A DNA stretch of 64,000 nucleotides, from assembly GCF_036880965.1 (NCBI RefSeq), contig NZ_JBAJMV010000001.1:1005824-1069823 (forward strand), in the 5' to 3' direction. Below, in pieces: positions 8,923 to 16,739 of the stretch. Made by a program: the position numbers and the translations under genes. Positions within the stretch are counted from its first letter, which is position 1, and every line of letters starts with the position of its first letter. Origin of the DNA: JAUASW01 sp036880965 (GTDB lineage Bacteria > Pseudomonadota > Gammaproteobacteria > Burkholderiales > Burkholderiaceae_C). Under the pieces are notes generated by a model. The model did not search any database and was not told where the DNA came from. It worked only from the letters and a program-made list of their open reading frames with translations.

Positions 8923-9450
8923 ATGAGCTCGTCTACCGAACTGACCACTCAAGCCTCGCGCGCCGTAGCCACCGTCTCGGCCGCTGAATCCGGCTTCTCC
9001 GGCGCCAGCGGCGCCGCCCGGCAATTCCTGACCTTCCGCATCGATGCCGAGGAATACGGCATCGACATCCTGAAGGTGCAGGAAATCCGCTCCTACGAGC
9101 CGCCCACCCGGGTGGCCAATGCGCCCGAGTTCGTCAAGGGCGTGGTCAATCTGCGGGGCGTCATCGTGCCCATCGTCGACCTGCGCATCCGATTGGGGCA
9201 AAAGGCCGAGTACACGCCGTTTACAGTCGTAATCGTCCTCAACGTGATCGGCCGCGTGGTCGGCATCGTGGTCGACTCGGTCTCCGACGTGCTGGAGCTG
9301 CAGCCCGACGAGATCAAGGAGCCGCCCCAGGTTGGCGCCGCCATCGACACGCGCTTCATTACGGGCCTGGGCAAGATTGGCGAGCGCATGCTGATCCTGA
9401 TGGACATCGAAAGCATGGTCGGCAGCCCGGAATTCGGCCTGGTCGACTAG
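8923..9450 (+). CDS. cheW: Chemotaxis coupling protein CheW
   Basis: CheW scaffold, 175 residues, that would bridge CheA kinases and chemoreceptors at the cytoplasmic side of signalling arrays. The core runs from about residue 32 (FLTFRIDAEEYGIDI) and includes the hallmark VKGVVNLRGVIVPIVDLR. About 30 Ser/Thr/Ala-rich residues precede the core. There is no cheA or receptor gene beside it; it is 33 bases downstream of the hybrid kinase. It may serve one of the arrays encoded elsewhere or form part of a kinase-specific output. Confidence 0.94.
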   Translation: MSSSTELTTQASRAVATVSAAESGFSGASGAARQFLTFRIDAEEYGIDILKVQEIRSYEPPTRVANAPEFVKGVVNLRGVIVPIVDLRIRLGQKAEYTPFTVVIVLNVIGRVVGIVVDSVSDVLELQPDEIKEPPQVGAAIDTRFITGLGKIGERMLILMDIESMVGSPEFGLVD

Positions 9451-9467
9451 TTTTTGGCGGGCTTGGC

Positions 9468-9498
9468 GCCGGCGACATGCCCTGCCAGCGCCGGCTTT
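9468..9498 (+). terminator. Weak hairpin after cheW
   Basis: GCCGGCG (9468-9474) pairs with CGCCGGC (9489-9495) over a 14-base loop and is followed by TTTA. It could attenuate read-through from cheW into rpoH, but the U tract is short and runs straight into the CIRCE element. Confidence 0.35.
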
Positions 9499-9526
9499 AG
9501 CACTCACCTCGGAAGAGTGCTAATAT
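9497..9526. promoter_or_regulatory. CIRCE operator (HrcA binding site) overlapping the rpoH promoter
   Basis: TTAGCACTC (9497-9505), a nine-base spacer (9506-9514) and GAGTGCTAA (9515-9523) match the CIRCE consensus in both arms and in spacer length. The right arm overlaps a TAATAT (9521-9526) that would serve as a -10 box, so HrcA binding should block initiation. The start codon of rpoH is 46 bases downstream. HrcA itself is not in this window. Confidence 0.93.
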
Positions 9527-9555
9527 TTGCGAATCCCAGTGCCATGACTCTCATG

Positions 9556-9561
9556 AGGAGG
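9556..9561 (+). promoter_or_regulatory. Strong ribosome binding site of rpoH
   Basis: AGGAGG eight bases before ATG 9570, the full Shine-Dalgarno consensus and the best one in the window. It supports the chosen start. Confidence 0.75.
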
Positions 9562-9569
9562 CCCTTCAG

Positions 9570-10481
9570 ATGACCGCAAATCAAGCCATCACCGTCCGCG
9601 ACCCCTGGGCATTGCTGCCCTCGCTGGGCAATCTCGATGCCTATATCACCGCCGTCAACCGCATCCCGCTGCTGACGCCGGAAGAAGAATCCCGCTTTGC
9701 CCGCAATCTGCGCGAACGGGGCGACCTGGAATCGGCCGGGAAGCTGGTGCTGTCGCATCTGCGCCTGGTGGTTTCCATCTCCCGACAGTACATGGGCTAC
9801 GGCCTGCCGCATGGCGACCTGATCCAGGAAGGCAATGTCGGCCTGATGAAGGCAGTCAAGCGCTTCGATCCTGAGCAAGGCGTGCGCCTGGTCAGCTACG
9901 CGATGCACTGGATCAAGGCCGAGATCCACGAATACATCCTGCGCAACTGGCGCATGGTCAAGGTCGCCACGACCAAGGCTCAGCGCAAGCTCTTCTTCAA
10001 CCTGCGCTCGATGAAGCACAGCATGAAGGAAGTTTCGGAGCAGACCCACCGCAACACGCTGAGCGAAGCCGAGATCGAGCAGGTCGCGAGCACGCTCAAG
10101 GTCAAGCGCGAGGAAGTGCTGGAGATGGAAACGCGCCTATCCGGCGGCGACGTCGCCCTGGAGCCGCAGACCGACGACGACGGCGAGGCCTTCGCGCCCA
10201 TCGCCTACCTGGCTGACGACAGCCAGGAACCGACCCGTGTGATCGAAGCCAGGGCCCGCGATGCCCTGGCCGGCGACGGCATCACCCGTGCACTGGCCGT
10301 ACTCGACGAGCGCAGCCGTCGCATCGTCGAAGAGCGCTGGCTGAAGGTGAACGACGACTCGAGCGGCGGCATGACGCTGCATGAGCTCGCCGCCGAATAC
10401 GGCGTCAGCGCCGAGCGGATCCGCCAGATCGAGGCGGCCGCCATGAAGAAGATGCGCAAGGCGCTGGCTGAACCAGCCTGA
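9570..10481 (+). CDS. rpoH: RNA polymerase sigma-32 factor RpoH
   Basis: Heat-shock sigma factor, 303 residues, directing RNA polymerase to chaperone and protease promoters. Region 2 contains LIQEGNVGLMKAVKRFDPEQG and the segment RLVSYAMHWIKAEIHEYI; the RpoH box is present as QRKLFFNLRSMK (around residues 137-148), which separates it from RpoD and RpoS. Region 4.2 ends in a helix-turn-helix with LAAEYGVSAERIRQIEAAAMKKMR. It is preceded by a perfect CIRCE operator and a full Shine-Dalgarno, so transcription is probably controlled by HrcA. It converges on the SCO-family gene. Confidence 0.97.
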   Translation: MTANQAITVRDPWALLPSLGNLDAYITAVNRIPLLTPEEESRFARNLRERGDLESAGKLVLSHLRLVVSISRQYMGYGLPHGDLIQEGNVGLMKAVKRFDPEQGVRLVSYAMHWIKAEIHEYILRNWRMVKVATTKAQRKLFFNLRSMKHSMKEVSEQTHRNTLSEAEIEQVASTLKVKREEVLEMETRLSGGDVALEPQTDDDGEAFAPIAYLADDSQEPTRVIEARARDALAGDGITRALAVLDERSRRIVEERWLKVNDDSSGGMTLHELAAEYGVSAERIRQIEAAAMKKMRKALAEPA

Positions 10482-10537
10482 GCCCACTTTTACCAAGCGG
10501 CGCCCCAGGATCCGGCTTTGCCGGGACTAGGGGCGTG

Positions 10538-10565
10538 CCCCCTTGAGGGGACCGGCGCAGCCGGT
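10538..10565. repeat. Two-hairpin intergenic repeat (rpoH/sco gap)
   Basis: CCCC-TTGA-GGGG is followed at once by ACCGGC-GCA-GCCGGT, two adjacent perfect small hairpins between convergent rpoH and the SCO gene. A related pair stands at 23872-23893. It may act as a two-way terminator, although there is no U tract. Confidence 0.5.
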
Positions 10566-10576
10566 ACAGGGGTGGG

Positions 10577-11179
10577 TCACTTTTCTGCCAACAGGATCTT
10601 CAAGTCATCAGTGAGCGCCTGCGCGCCCGAGCCGTAGCGGGAGAACACGCGCACGCGCCCTGCGGTGTCGAAGATGAAGCTGGCGGCCGTGTGGTCCATC
10701 GTGTAGGTGCCCTCCTGCTTGCCGGGCACCTTGGCGAAGTAGACCTTGAAGTTCTTCGCCGCTTCCTTGATTTGATCCGGGCTGCCGCGCAGCGCCACGA
10801 AGCTCGGGTCGAAGCTGGCCAGATAGGCGCGCAGCAGCTCGGGCGTGTCTCGCTCCGGGTCGACGGTCACGAAGATGCCCTGCACCCGCTCGCCATCGGT
10901 GCCCAACGCCTTCTTGACCTGGGCCAGCTCGGCCATGGTCGTGGGGCAGACGTCCGGGCACTGGGTGTAGCCGAAGAAGATCACCAGCACCTTGCCCTTG
11001 AAGTCGCCGAGCGAGCGCTCGCGGCCGTCCACGTCGGGCAGCTTCAGGTCTTGCGCATAGTCGGCGCCGGTCAGGTCCACGCCCTGAAAGGCGTTCTTGG
11101 CAGGCCCGCGTTCACACGCGGCCAGACCCAGGGCAGCTGCGGCCGCCAGGGCCAGGATCAATCGACGCTTGGCATGCAT
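10577..11179 (-). CDS. SCO1/SenC family copper chaperone lipoprotein
   Basis: Thioredoxin-fold copper chaperone, 200 residues, thought to deliver copper to the CuA centre of cytochrome oxidase subunit II. It starts with a lipoprotein signal whose lipobox is LGLAAC (Cys22). The copper ligands are in place: CPDVC (Cys74, Cys78) and a histidine in TMDHTA (His163). It is the last gene of the oxidase operon, ten bases after ctaB. A second, more divergent CxxxC protein is encoded at 13234-13905. Confidence 0.95.
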   Translation of the reverse strand: MHAKRRLILALAAAAALGLAACERGPAKNAFQGVDLTGADYAQDLKLPDVDGRERSLGDFKGKVLVIFFGYTQCPDVCPTTMAELAQVKKALGTDGERVQGIFVTVDPERDTPELLRAYLASFDPSFVALRGSPDQIKEAAKNFKVYFAKVPGKQEGTYTMDHTAASFIFDTAGRVRVFSRYGSGAQALTDDLKILLAEK

Positions 11180-11189
11180 GGGGTGTGGC

Positions 11190-12110
11190 TCAGCTTATCC
11201 AGGGTTGAACATAGTGGTCGACCAGCAAGGCCGCGAACAGCAGCGACAGATGCCAGATCGAGAACAGAAAGGTCTGGCGCGCCAGCTGGTCGGAATACTG
11301 CTTCCACAGGCGCCAGGCATAGTGGCAGAAACGCAGGCCCAGCACGATGGCCGCGACCAGGTAGATCCAGCCGCTCATGCCGGTCAGGAAGGGCAGCAGC
11401 GTCGCGGCCAGCAGGATCCAGGTGTAGAGCACGATCTGCAGCCGCGTGAACTCGCCGCCATGTGTGACCGGCAGCATCGGCAGGCCGGCCTTGCGGTAGT
11501 CCTCGGTGCGGTACAGGGCCAGCGCCCAGAAATGCGGCGGCGTCCACAGGAAGATGATCAGGCACATCAGCATGGCCTCGGAACCGACATCACCCCGCAT
11601 CGCGGCCCAGCCCAGCACCGGTGGCATGGCCCCCGAGGCACCGCCGATCACGATGTTCTGCGGCGTCATGGGCTTCAGGATCACGGTGTAGATCACCGCA
11701 TAGCCGACGAAGGTGGCAAAGGTCAGCCACATGGTCAGCGGATTGACCCAGAACCAGAGCATGGCCGAGCCGACGGCGCAGAGCAGGGCCGAGAAGGTCA
11801 GCGTCTGCGCGCGGCTCAGCTCACCCTTGGCAGTGGCGCGCCAGGCGGTGCGCTTCATCTTGGCATCGATCTGCTGCTCGATCAGGCAGTTGAAGGCAGC
11901 GGCAGCGCCGGCCACCAGCCAGATCCCGGCGGTGGCGGCCAGGGCCGTCAGCCATTCGCGGCCTTCGGGCAGGCCGGGCACGGCCAGCGCCATGCCAATG
12001 ACGGCGCAGAACACGATCAGTTGAACGACGCGCGGCTTGGTCAGCTGGTAGTACTGCTGCCAGCGCGAGCTGGTGACCGGAGCGGCAGCGGAGGTCGAGG
12101 TGGACGACAT
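11190..12110 (-). CDS. ctaB: Protoheme IX farnesyltransferase (heme O synthase)
   Basis: Membrane prenyltransferase of the UbiA superfamily, 306 residues, that converts heme B to heme O by adding a farnesyl group. About nine membrane helices are visible. The prenyl-diphosphate site is NCLIEQQIDAKMKRT, and the second conserved stretch is LPMLPVTHG. Glu replaces the first Asp of the usual NxxxDxxxD, which I recall as normal in betaproteobacteria. ATG 12110 begins a soluble tail and the conserved YYQLTKPRVV; a frame to 12281 overlaps ctaA. It works with the ctaA product encoded 11 bases upstream. Confidence 0.96.
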   Translation of the reverse strand: MSSTSTSAAAPVTSSRWQQYYQLTKPRVVQLIVFCAVIGMALAVPGLPEGREWLTALAATAGIWLVAGAAAAFNCLIEQQIDAKMKRTAWRATAKGELSRAQTLTFSALLCAVGSAMLWFWVNPLTMWLTFATFVGYAVIYTVILKPMTPQNIVIGGASGAMPPVLGWAAMRGDVGSEAMLMCLIIFLWTPPHFWALALYRTEDYRKAGLPMLPVTHGGEFTRLQIVLYTWILLAATLLPFLTGMSGWIYLVAAIVLGLRFCHYAWRLWKQYSDQLARQTFLFSIWHLSLLFAALLVDHYVQPWIS

Positions 12111-12121
12111 AGGGCGTGAGT

Positions 12122-13213
12122 CTATTGTTTTGTGCGCATCAAAAGCACGCTCAGCAAGGAGAGCAGCAGCGCGGCACCGCCGGTGTGCATCAGGGCGGCG
12201 GCAATCGGCCAGTCCAGCACGACATTGGACAGGCCGGTGGCGATCTGCAAGGCCAGCACCAGGCCGAGGCGACGCGACCAACGCGCCTGCCCGGCGACGG
12301 CGAGGCGCCAGATCAAGGCCAGCAAAGCGAGCGTCAGGACCAACGCACCGATGCGGTGGCTGAGGTGGATGGCGGTCAGCGCCTCGAAGGGCAGCCAGCC
12401 GCCGTCAGCACCGACGCCCAGATGGCGCCAAAGCGTGAAACCCGCCGAGAAGTCGGTCGCCGGCCACCAATTGCCGGCCCGGCAGCTGGGGAAATCATTG
12501 CAGGCCAGCACCGCGTAATTGGTGCTCACCCAGCCGCCCAACGCCACCTGCACCACCGTCAAGAACCAGGCGGCGATCAGCCCGCGGCGCAGGCCGGCGC
12601 TCAAGGTGACCTGCTTCGGCGCATACAGCTGCGCTTGCGCGGCAAGCAGCACCAGCAGGCCCAGGCCGAACAGCAGATGCAAGGTGACGATGGCCGGGAA
12701 CAGCTTCATCGTCACCGTCAAAGCGCCAAAACCACCCTGCACCAGCACCCAGGCCAACGTGAGCGTTGCCCACCACGGCGCCGAGGGCGGCAGCTCGAAC
12801 TTCTTGCGGCCACGCCAGCTGAAGATGGTCAGAAGGACGATAAGGAAGCCGACGCCGCTCGCCAGGTAGCGATGCACCATCTCGACCCAGGCCTTGCCAT
12901 GCGTGACCGGGCCGGTGGGTTGAGCCGTTTGCGCGATGTTGATGTGCTCTTGGGCGCCCAGCGGGCTCGCGTGGCCGTAGCAGCCCGGCCAGTCCGGGCA
13001 GCCCAGGCCGGAGTCGCTCAGCCGCGTGAAGGCGCCGAACACGACCAGGTCGAAGGTCAGGAACAGCGTCAGCAAGGCCAGGCCATGCAACCAGCCGCGC
13101 GAGCCGAAGGCCACGCCGCGCTGGCGCCGCCACAGCCACAGCAGCGGCAGGCCGCCCAGCAGGGCGCCGACGAGGAGCAGCTTCAAGAGAGGAGAGAGAT
13201 CGAAACCGGACAT
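12122..13213 (-). CDS. ctaA: Heme A synthase (COX15/CtaA)
   Basis: Membrane heme A synthase, 363 residues, eight predicted helices. It oxidises the methyl group of heme O to the formyl group of heme A used by the oxidase. Histidines positioned as heme ligands occur in EMVHRYLA, TLHLLFG, HLSHRIGAL and MHTGGA. The extracytoplasmic loop GLGCPDWPGCYG carries the paired cysteines of the CtaA family, and a second pair occurs in ACNDFPSCRAG. It lies between the CxxxC protein and ctaB in the oxidase operon. Confidence 0.96.
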   Translation of the reverse strand: MSGFDLSPLLKLLLVGALLGGLPLLWLWRRQRGVAFGSRGWLHGLALLTLFLTFDLVVFGAFTRLSDSGLGCPDWPGCYGHASPLGAQEHINIAQTAQPTGPVTHGKAWVEMVHRYLASGVGFLIVLLTIFSWRGRKKFELPPSAPWWATLTLAWVLVQGGFGALTVTMKLFPAIVTLHLLFGLGLLVLLAAQAQLYAPKQVTLSAGLRRGLIAAWFLTVVQVALGGWVSTNYAVLACNDFPSCRAGNWWPATDFSAGFTLWRHLGVGADGGWLPFEALTAIHLSHRIGALVLTLALLALIWRLAVAGQARWSRRLGLVLALQIATGLSNVVLDWPIAAALMHTGGAALLLSLLSVLLMRTKQ

Positions 13214-13233
13214 GCTTGTGCTTCAGCGCCGGC

Positions 13234-13905
13234 TCAACGCCCTGGCTTGTCCCAACCCGCGTTGGCCTTCATCAGCCGATCCAGGTCCTTCTTGATCTTG
13301 CTCGGGTCCGGATCGACCGGCTCGCGCAGCATCCACCGCCCCACGGGGTCGATGATGTAAATGTGGTCCTGCAGCTTCGCTCCAGCCGCTGGCTTCAGCC
13401 AGGCTTCCAGCTCGGTGCGGGGCACACGCAACGTCTGCACTGGGATGCCCTTGCTGACGGCCTCCTGCAGCTCGGGGCGCAGCGGTTCGTCGTCAGGGAT
13501 CAGCCAGAGCTTGTCGAGCTTGTCGCGCTCCTTGCCGAGCATCTCGCGCAACTGGCGCTGCATGAAGAGCTGGTTCTCGCAGGCCTTGTCGCAGGCTGCG
13601 GGCTGCACCACGGTCAGCAGCCACTGGCCCTTGAGGCTGGCCACACTCACCGGCTGGCCAGCGAGGTCGCGAAGGCTCAGGGATTCAGGGATGTCGACCG
13701 TCGGCACGATCAGGTCACCATAGGCCTTGCCGCTCAGGCCCATCACGTAGAAGCTGTAGTACGAGGCCAGCACCGGCATCGCGCAGATCAGCACGACGCC
13801 AAGCGCCTGCCAGCGGCCACGGCGCGTCATCGCGGCGCGCTCGCCCGGCAGTGGTGCGCTGTGCACGGTCATGCTCAGTGGCTCGGCGGAGGATTTCTCA
13901 GACAT
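13234..13905 (-). CDS. Membrane-anchored SCO-like cytochrome oxidase assembly protein
   Basis: 223-residue protein with a soluble N-terminal tail, one membrane helix (about residues 34-54) and an exported thioredoxin-like domain. A CxxxC motif (PAACDKACENQ) sits where SCO proteins bind copper, and HIYIIDPVGRWML resembles the SCO/thioredoxin core strand. I do not see the downstream SCO histidine in its usual context. Its start overlaps the SURF1 stop by eight bases, so translation is probably coupled. The position between SURF1 and ctaA is conserved in Burkholderiales oxidase operons as far as I recall, and such proteins are usually left as transmembrane proteins of unknown function. A role in CuA maturation or thiol reduction is an inference. 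Confidence 0.8.
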   Translation of the reverse strand: MSEKSSAEPLSMTVHSAPLPGERAAMTRRGRWQALGVVLICAMPVLASYYSFYVMGLSGKAYGDLIVPTVDIPESLSLRDLAGQPVSVASLKGQWLLTVVQPAACDKACENQLFMQRQLREMLGKERDKLDKLWLIPDDEPLRPELQEAVSKGIPVQTLRVPRTELEAWLKPAAGAKLQDHIYIIDPVGRWMLREPVDPDPSKIKKDLDRLMKANAGWDKPGR

Positions 13906-14620
13906 GGTGCTGCCGCCGGGGGCGGAGGAGTTGGAACCAGACATAAAGACCCAGGATCAGCGCAGCGAGCGCAAACCATTGAAAGGCGTAACCGTAGTGC
14001 TTGGACAGGCCCAGGTCGGGCGTTGGCCAGTCGCGCGGCAAGTTGTCGTCGGCATTGCTGCCAACGGTCTGCAAGACCGCCAAGGGCAGGATGGGCAGCC
14101 CGGTTTCACGAGCATAGGCAGCCGGGTCGAGATTTTGCCGGATCGTGCCGGTACCGGCCTCGCCCAGCTGATAAAGCCTTGTCGGCGCGACCGCCACCCG
14201 CCCTTCGAGTTCGACGACGCCGGCCGGCGTAGCAAGCATTGGCGCACGATTGCGCTGCTGTGCATCAAAGCCGACCCAACCGCGCTGCACGAGCACGATC
14301 TCCTGCCGACCATCGAGGCGCAGAGGCGTCACCGCATAGAAGCCGGCGCGGCCGTTCATCGGGCGGTTGTCCAGCAGCACGGTGCGATCAGCCAGCCACT
14401 CACCACGCAAACGGACGCGGCGATGCACAGGCATCGGTGCCTCAAGCAAGGCAGAGGCAGGCAGCGCTGCGGCCTTCTCGCCGGCTTCCAGGCCTGACTG
14501 GATGGCGCGCTTCTCGGCGGCGCGGTCGAGCTGCCACCAGCCCAGGCGACCGGTGAGCGCCACACCAAGAATGGCGGCCACCAACACCACGGCGCGGCGC
14601 CTGTCCTTCATTGCTGTCAT
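13898..14620 (-). CDS. SURF1 family cytochrome oxidase assembly protein
   Basis: SURF1/Shy1 homologue, 240 residues, with an N-terminal membrane helix, a periplasmic beta-rich domain and a C-terminal helix (FQWFALAALILGLYVWF). Diagnostic stretches are GRLGWWQLDRA near the first helix, LLDNRPMNGRAGF and VLVQRGWVG, followed by KHYGYAFQWFAL. SURF1 proteins help place heme A in subunit I. ATG 14620 (MTAMKD) is used, with ATG 14611 possible; a frame extending further upstream would overlap the divergent DUF2909 gene. Confidence 0.94.
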   Translation of the reverse strand: MTAMKDRRRAVVLVAAILGVALTGRLGWWQLDRAAEKRAIQSGLEAGEKAAALPASALLEAPMPVHRRVRLRGEWLADRTVLLDNRPMNGRAGFYAVTPLRLDGRQEIVLVQRGWVGFDAQQRNRAPMLATPAGVVELEGRVAVAPTRLYQLGEAGTGTIRQNLDPAAYARETGLPILPLAVLQTVGSNADDNLPRDWPTPDLGLSKHYGYAFQWFALAALILGLYVWFQLLRPRRQHHV

Positions 14621-14653
14621 GTTGGCGGGCCCCCGATGGAATAATCCGCAGCC

Positions 14654-14872
14654 ATGAAATACCTGATCGTGATCGGCCTCATCGCCGTGCTCCTGGCGCT
14701 GGCCTCGGCCGGCTTCTTCATGCTCCGCAGAGGGGCCACCCAAGGCCGCGATGTCCGCATGGCTCGCGCGCTGGCACTGCGGGTGGCGGTTTCGGTGGCA
14801 CTGTTCCTGTTCATCTGGCTTGCGTATCTGATGGGTTGGATCCAGCCAACCGGCGTGCCGCTAGCCAAGTAA
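14654..14872 (+). CDS. Twin-transmembrane protein, DUF2909 family
   Basis: 72-residue protein with two hydrophobic helices (about 2-24 and 44-64) separated by a basic loop (RRGATQGRDVRMARAL) and a GWIQPTG ending, which matches DUF2909. It is the only gene of the oxidase region on the plus strand, lying between divergent SURF1 (33 bases away) and convergent ctaE. Function is unknown; its fixed place beside oxidase genes hints at an assembly or stability role. Confidence 0.85.
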   Translation: MKYLIVIGLIAVLLALASAGFFMLRRGATQGRDVRMARALALRVAVSVALFLFIWLAYLMGWIQPTGVPLAK

Positions 14873-14888
14873 GCGGCCAGTGCCTGAA

Positions 14889-14920
14889 TAAAAAAAGCGC
14901 CGCTCGATGCGGCGCTTCTT
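14889..14920. terminator. Bidirectional intrinsic terminator between DUF2909 gene and ctaE
   Basis: A perfect 9-bp stem (AAGCGCCGC 14895-14903 with GCGGCGCTT 14909-14917, loop TCGAT) has an A tract on its left and TTCTT on its right. It can end both the plus-strand DUF2909 transcript and the minus-strand ctaC-ctaE transcript. Confidence 0.8.
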
Positions 14921-14941
14921 CATTGCAGGCCTTGCGGCCCA

Positions 14942-15826
14942 TTACATCCAGTAGACGACGATGTACAGGCCCAGCCAGACCACGTCCACAAAGTGCCAGT
15001 ACCAGGCGGCGCCTTCGAAACCGAAGTGCTTGTCCTTGGTGAAGTGGCCCTTTTGCAGGCGCAGCGTGATGAACAGCAGCATCAGCATGCCGACGAACAC
15101 GTGGAAGCCGTGGAAGCCGGTCAGCAGGAAGAAGGTCGAGCCGAACACGCCGGACGTCAGCTTCAGGTTCAGCTCCGCATAGGCGTGGTGATATTCGTAG
15201 CCCTGCAGGCACAGGAAGACGATACCCAGGATCACGGTGGCCCACATCCAGGCGATGGTCTTGCTGCGGTTGCCGGCCAGGATGGCGTGGTGGGCAATCG
15301 TCAGGGTCACACCCGAGGTCAGCAGCAGCGCGGTGTTGATCGTCGGGATCGGCCAGGGGCCCATGGTCTGGAAGGCTTCAACCATGCCGGCAGGGGCGGC
15401 CGTGCCAGCACCTGCAACGCTCGGCCACAGGGCCTTGAAGTTGGGCCACAGGATGGCGTTGTCCAGGCTGCCCAGCGACGGCACCGAGTGGTTGCGGGCC
15501 CAGTACAGCGCACCGAAGAAGGCGCCGAAGAACATCACTTCAGAGAAGATGAACCAGCCCATGCTCCAGCGGAAGGAGAGGTCGATCCGCTCGCTGTACA
15601 TGCCGCCTTCGCTTTCGCGGATCGCATCACCAAACCACTGCTTGAGCACAAAGGCCCACCACAGCAGACCGAAGATCAGCGAATACATGCCCCAGTCGTG
15701 GCCGTTGATCCACTGGCCTGCGCCCAGGATCACGAAGAACAGGCCGATGGCGGCCATGACCGGATGACGCGAGGGTCCGGGCACAAAGTAGTACGGGGCT
15801 TTCCCGTGGGTGGTCGCTGCCGACAT
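14942..15826 (-). CDS. ctaE: Cytochrome c oxidase subunit III
   Basis: Integral membrane subunit, 294 residues, seven predicted helices. Family marks include YYFVPGPSRHPV at the N-terminus, FRWSMGWFIFSEVMFFGAFFGAL and the C-terminal FHGFHVFVGM and WHFVDVVWLGLYIVVYWM. It supports the stability and proton uptake of subunit I. It is the last gene before a terminator; SURF1 and the heme synthase genes lie beyond the oppositely oriented DUF2909 gene and must use another promoter. Confidence 0.97.
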   Translation of the reverse strand: MSAATTHGKAPYYFVPGPSRHPVMAAIGLFFVILGAGQWINGHDWGMYSLIFGLLWWAFVLKQWFGDAIRESEGGMYSERIDLSFRWSMGWFIFSEVMFFGAFFGALYWARNHSVPSLGSLDNAILWPNFKALWPSVAGAGTAAPAGMVEAFQTMGPWPIPTINTALLLTSGVTLTIAHHAILAGNRSKTIAWMWATVILGIVFLCLQGYEYHHAYAELNLKLTSGVFGSTFFLLTGFHGFHVFVGMLMLLFITLRLQKGHFTKDKHFGFEGAAWYWHFVDVVWLGLYIVVYWM

Positions 15827-15876
15827 CTTTCTTCTCCTCGAACTAAAGCTTCAGTAGTTCAATCAAAACTGCAATT

Positions 15877-16110
15877 TCAGCTGCTTGCGATGCTGCTGCC
15901 GATCACCCACTGGACGACCAGCACCAGCATCAGCACAAACAGAATGGCCCCGATCACGCCGGCGATGATCACATGCACCGGGTTCAGCTGAGCCACATCC
16001 TTGTCGTAATCGGCGCCACGACGCACGCCGAAGAAGGCCCAGGCAATTGCCTTGACCGTCTGGAAAAACGAGCCGCGCCGTTGCGTGGCCTCCTTCAAAT
16101 CCTGCGTCAC
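15877..16110 (-). CDS. DUF2970 small membrane protein
   Basis: 77-residue protein with a GTG start that overlaps the ctaG stop by four bases (GTGA), which implies coupled translation. The cytoplasmic first half contains VKAIAWAFFGVRRG, the DUF2970 signature, and one membrane helix (HVIIAGVIGAILFVLMLVLVV) follows. It lies between ctaG and ctaE in the oxidase operon. No biochemical role is known; an assembly role is inferred from context. Confidence 0.87.
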   Translation of the reverse strand: MTQDLKEATQRRGSFFQTVKAIAWAFFGVRRGADYDKDVAQLNPVHVIIAGVIGAILFVLMLVLVVQWVIGSSIASS

Positions 16111-16727
16111 GACTTCGACCCCTTCGCGCCGTTGAGCACCGGAGCCGCTGCCTGCTTCTTGCCCGCCACCTCGAAGAAGGTATAGGACAAGGTGATGGTC
16201 TTGACGTCCTTGGGCAGCTTGGGGTCGATGACGAACACCACCGGCCACTGCTTGCCTTCACCGGCCGCCAAGGTGTACTCGTTGAAGCAGAAACATTCCA
16301 GCTTGTTGAAGTGGGCCGTGGCCTGCTTCGGCGCGTAGCTGGGAATGGCCTGCGCCGACATCACGCGGTTCTGGACATTCTTGAACTCGTACATCACGGT
16401 TGTCAGCTCGCCCGGATGCACTTCCAGGTGGCTGACCGCCGGCTTGAACTCCCAGGGGCCACGCACATTGGCATCGAACTCGATGCTGATCTTGCGGCTG
16501 TAGTCGATCTGGGTGTTCTTGATGTCCCGGGCCTTGACCGCGTGCTGGCGCTCGGAGAGCGACAGCACGTTGATGCCCAGCGCCGAACAGATGGCGTTGT
16601 AGAGCGGCACCAGCGAGTAGGCGAAACCGAACATCAGCACCGCCACGACGGACAGCTTACCCACCAGCTGCAGATTGGCTCTGCGCAGGGATTCAAGCCA
16701 GTTCCGGCGGGGCGTGGAATCGCTCAT
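16107..16727 (-). CDS. ctaG: Cytochrome c oxidase assembly protein CtaG (Cox11)
   Basis: Copper chaperone for the CuB site of subunit I, 206 residues. An N-terminal helix (about 24-44) anchors a periplasmic immunoglobulin-like domain. The copper-binding motif CFCF is at residues 145-148 in LECFCFNEYTL, and an additional cysteine near the helix end (AICSALG) fits the Cox11 pattern. Its stop overlaps the DUF2970 start, and it follows the small assembly gene by 12 bases. Confidence 0.96.
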   Translation of the reverse strand: MSDSTPRRNWLESLRRANLQLVGKLSVVAVLMFGFAYSLVPLYNAICSALGINVLSLSERQHAVKARDIKNTQIDYSRKISIEFDANVRGPWEFKPAVSHLEVHPGELTTVMYEFKNVQNRVMSAQAIPSYAPKQATAHFNKLECFCFNEYTLAAGEGKQWPVVFVIDPKLPKDVKTITLSYTFFEVAGKKQAAAPVLNGAKGSKS

Positions 16728-16739
16728 GTCTGAAGCCGC

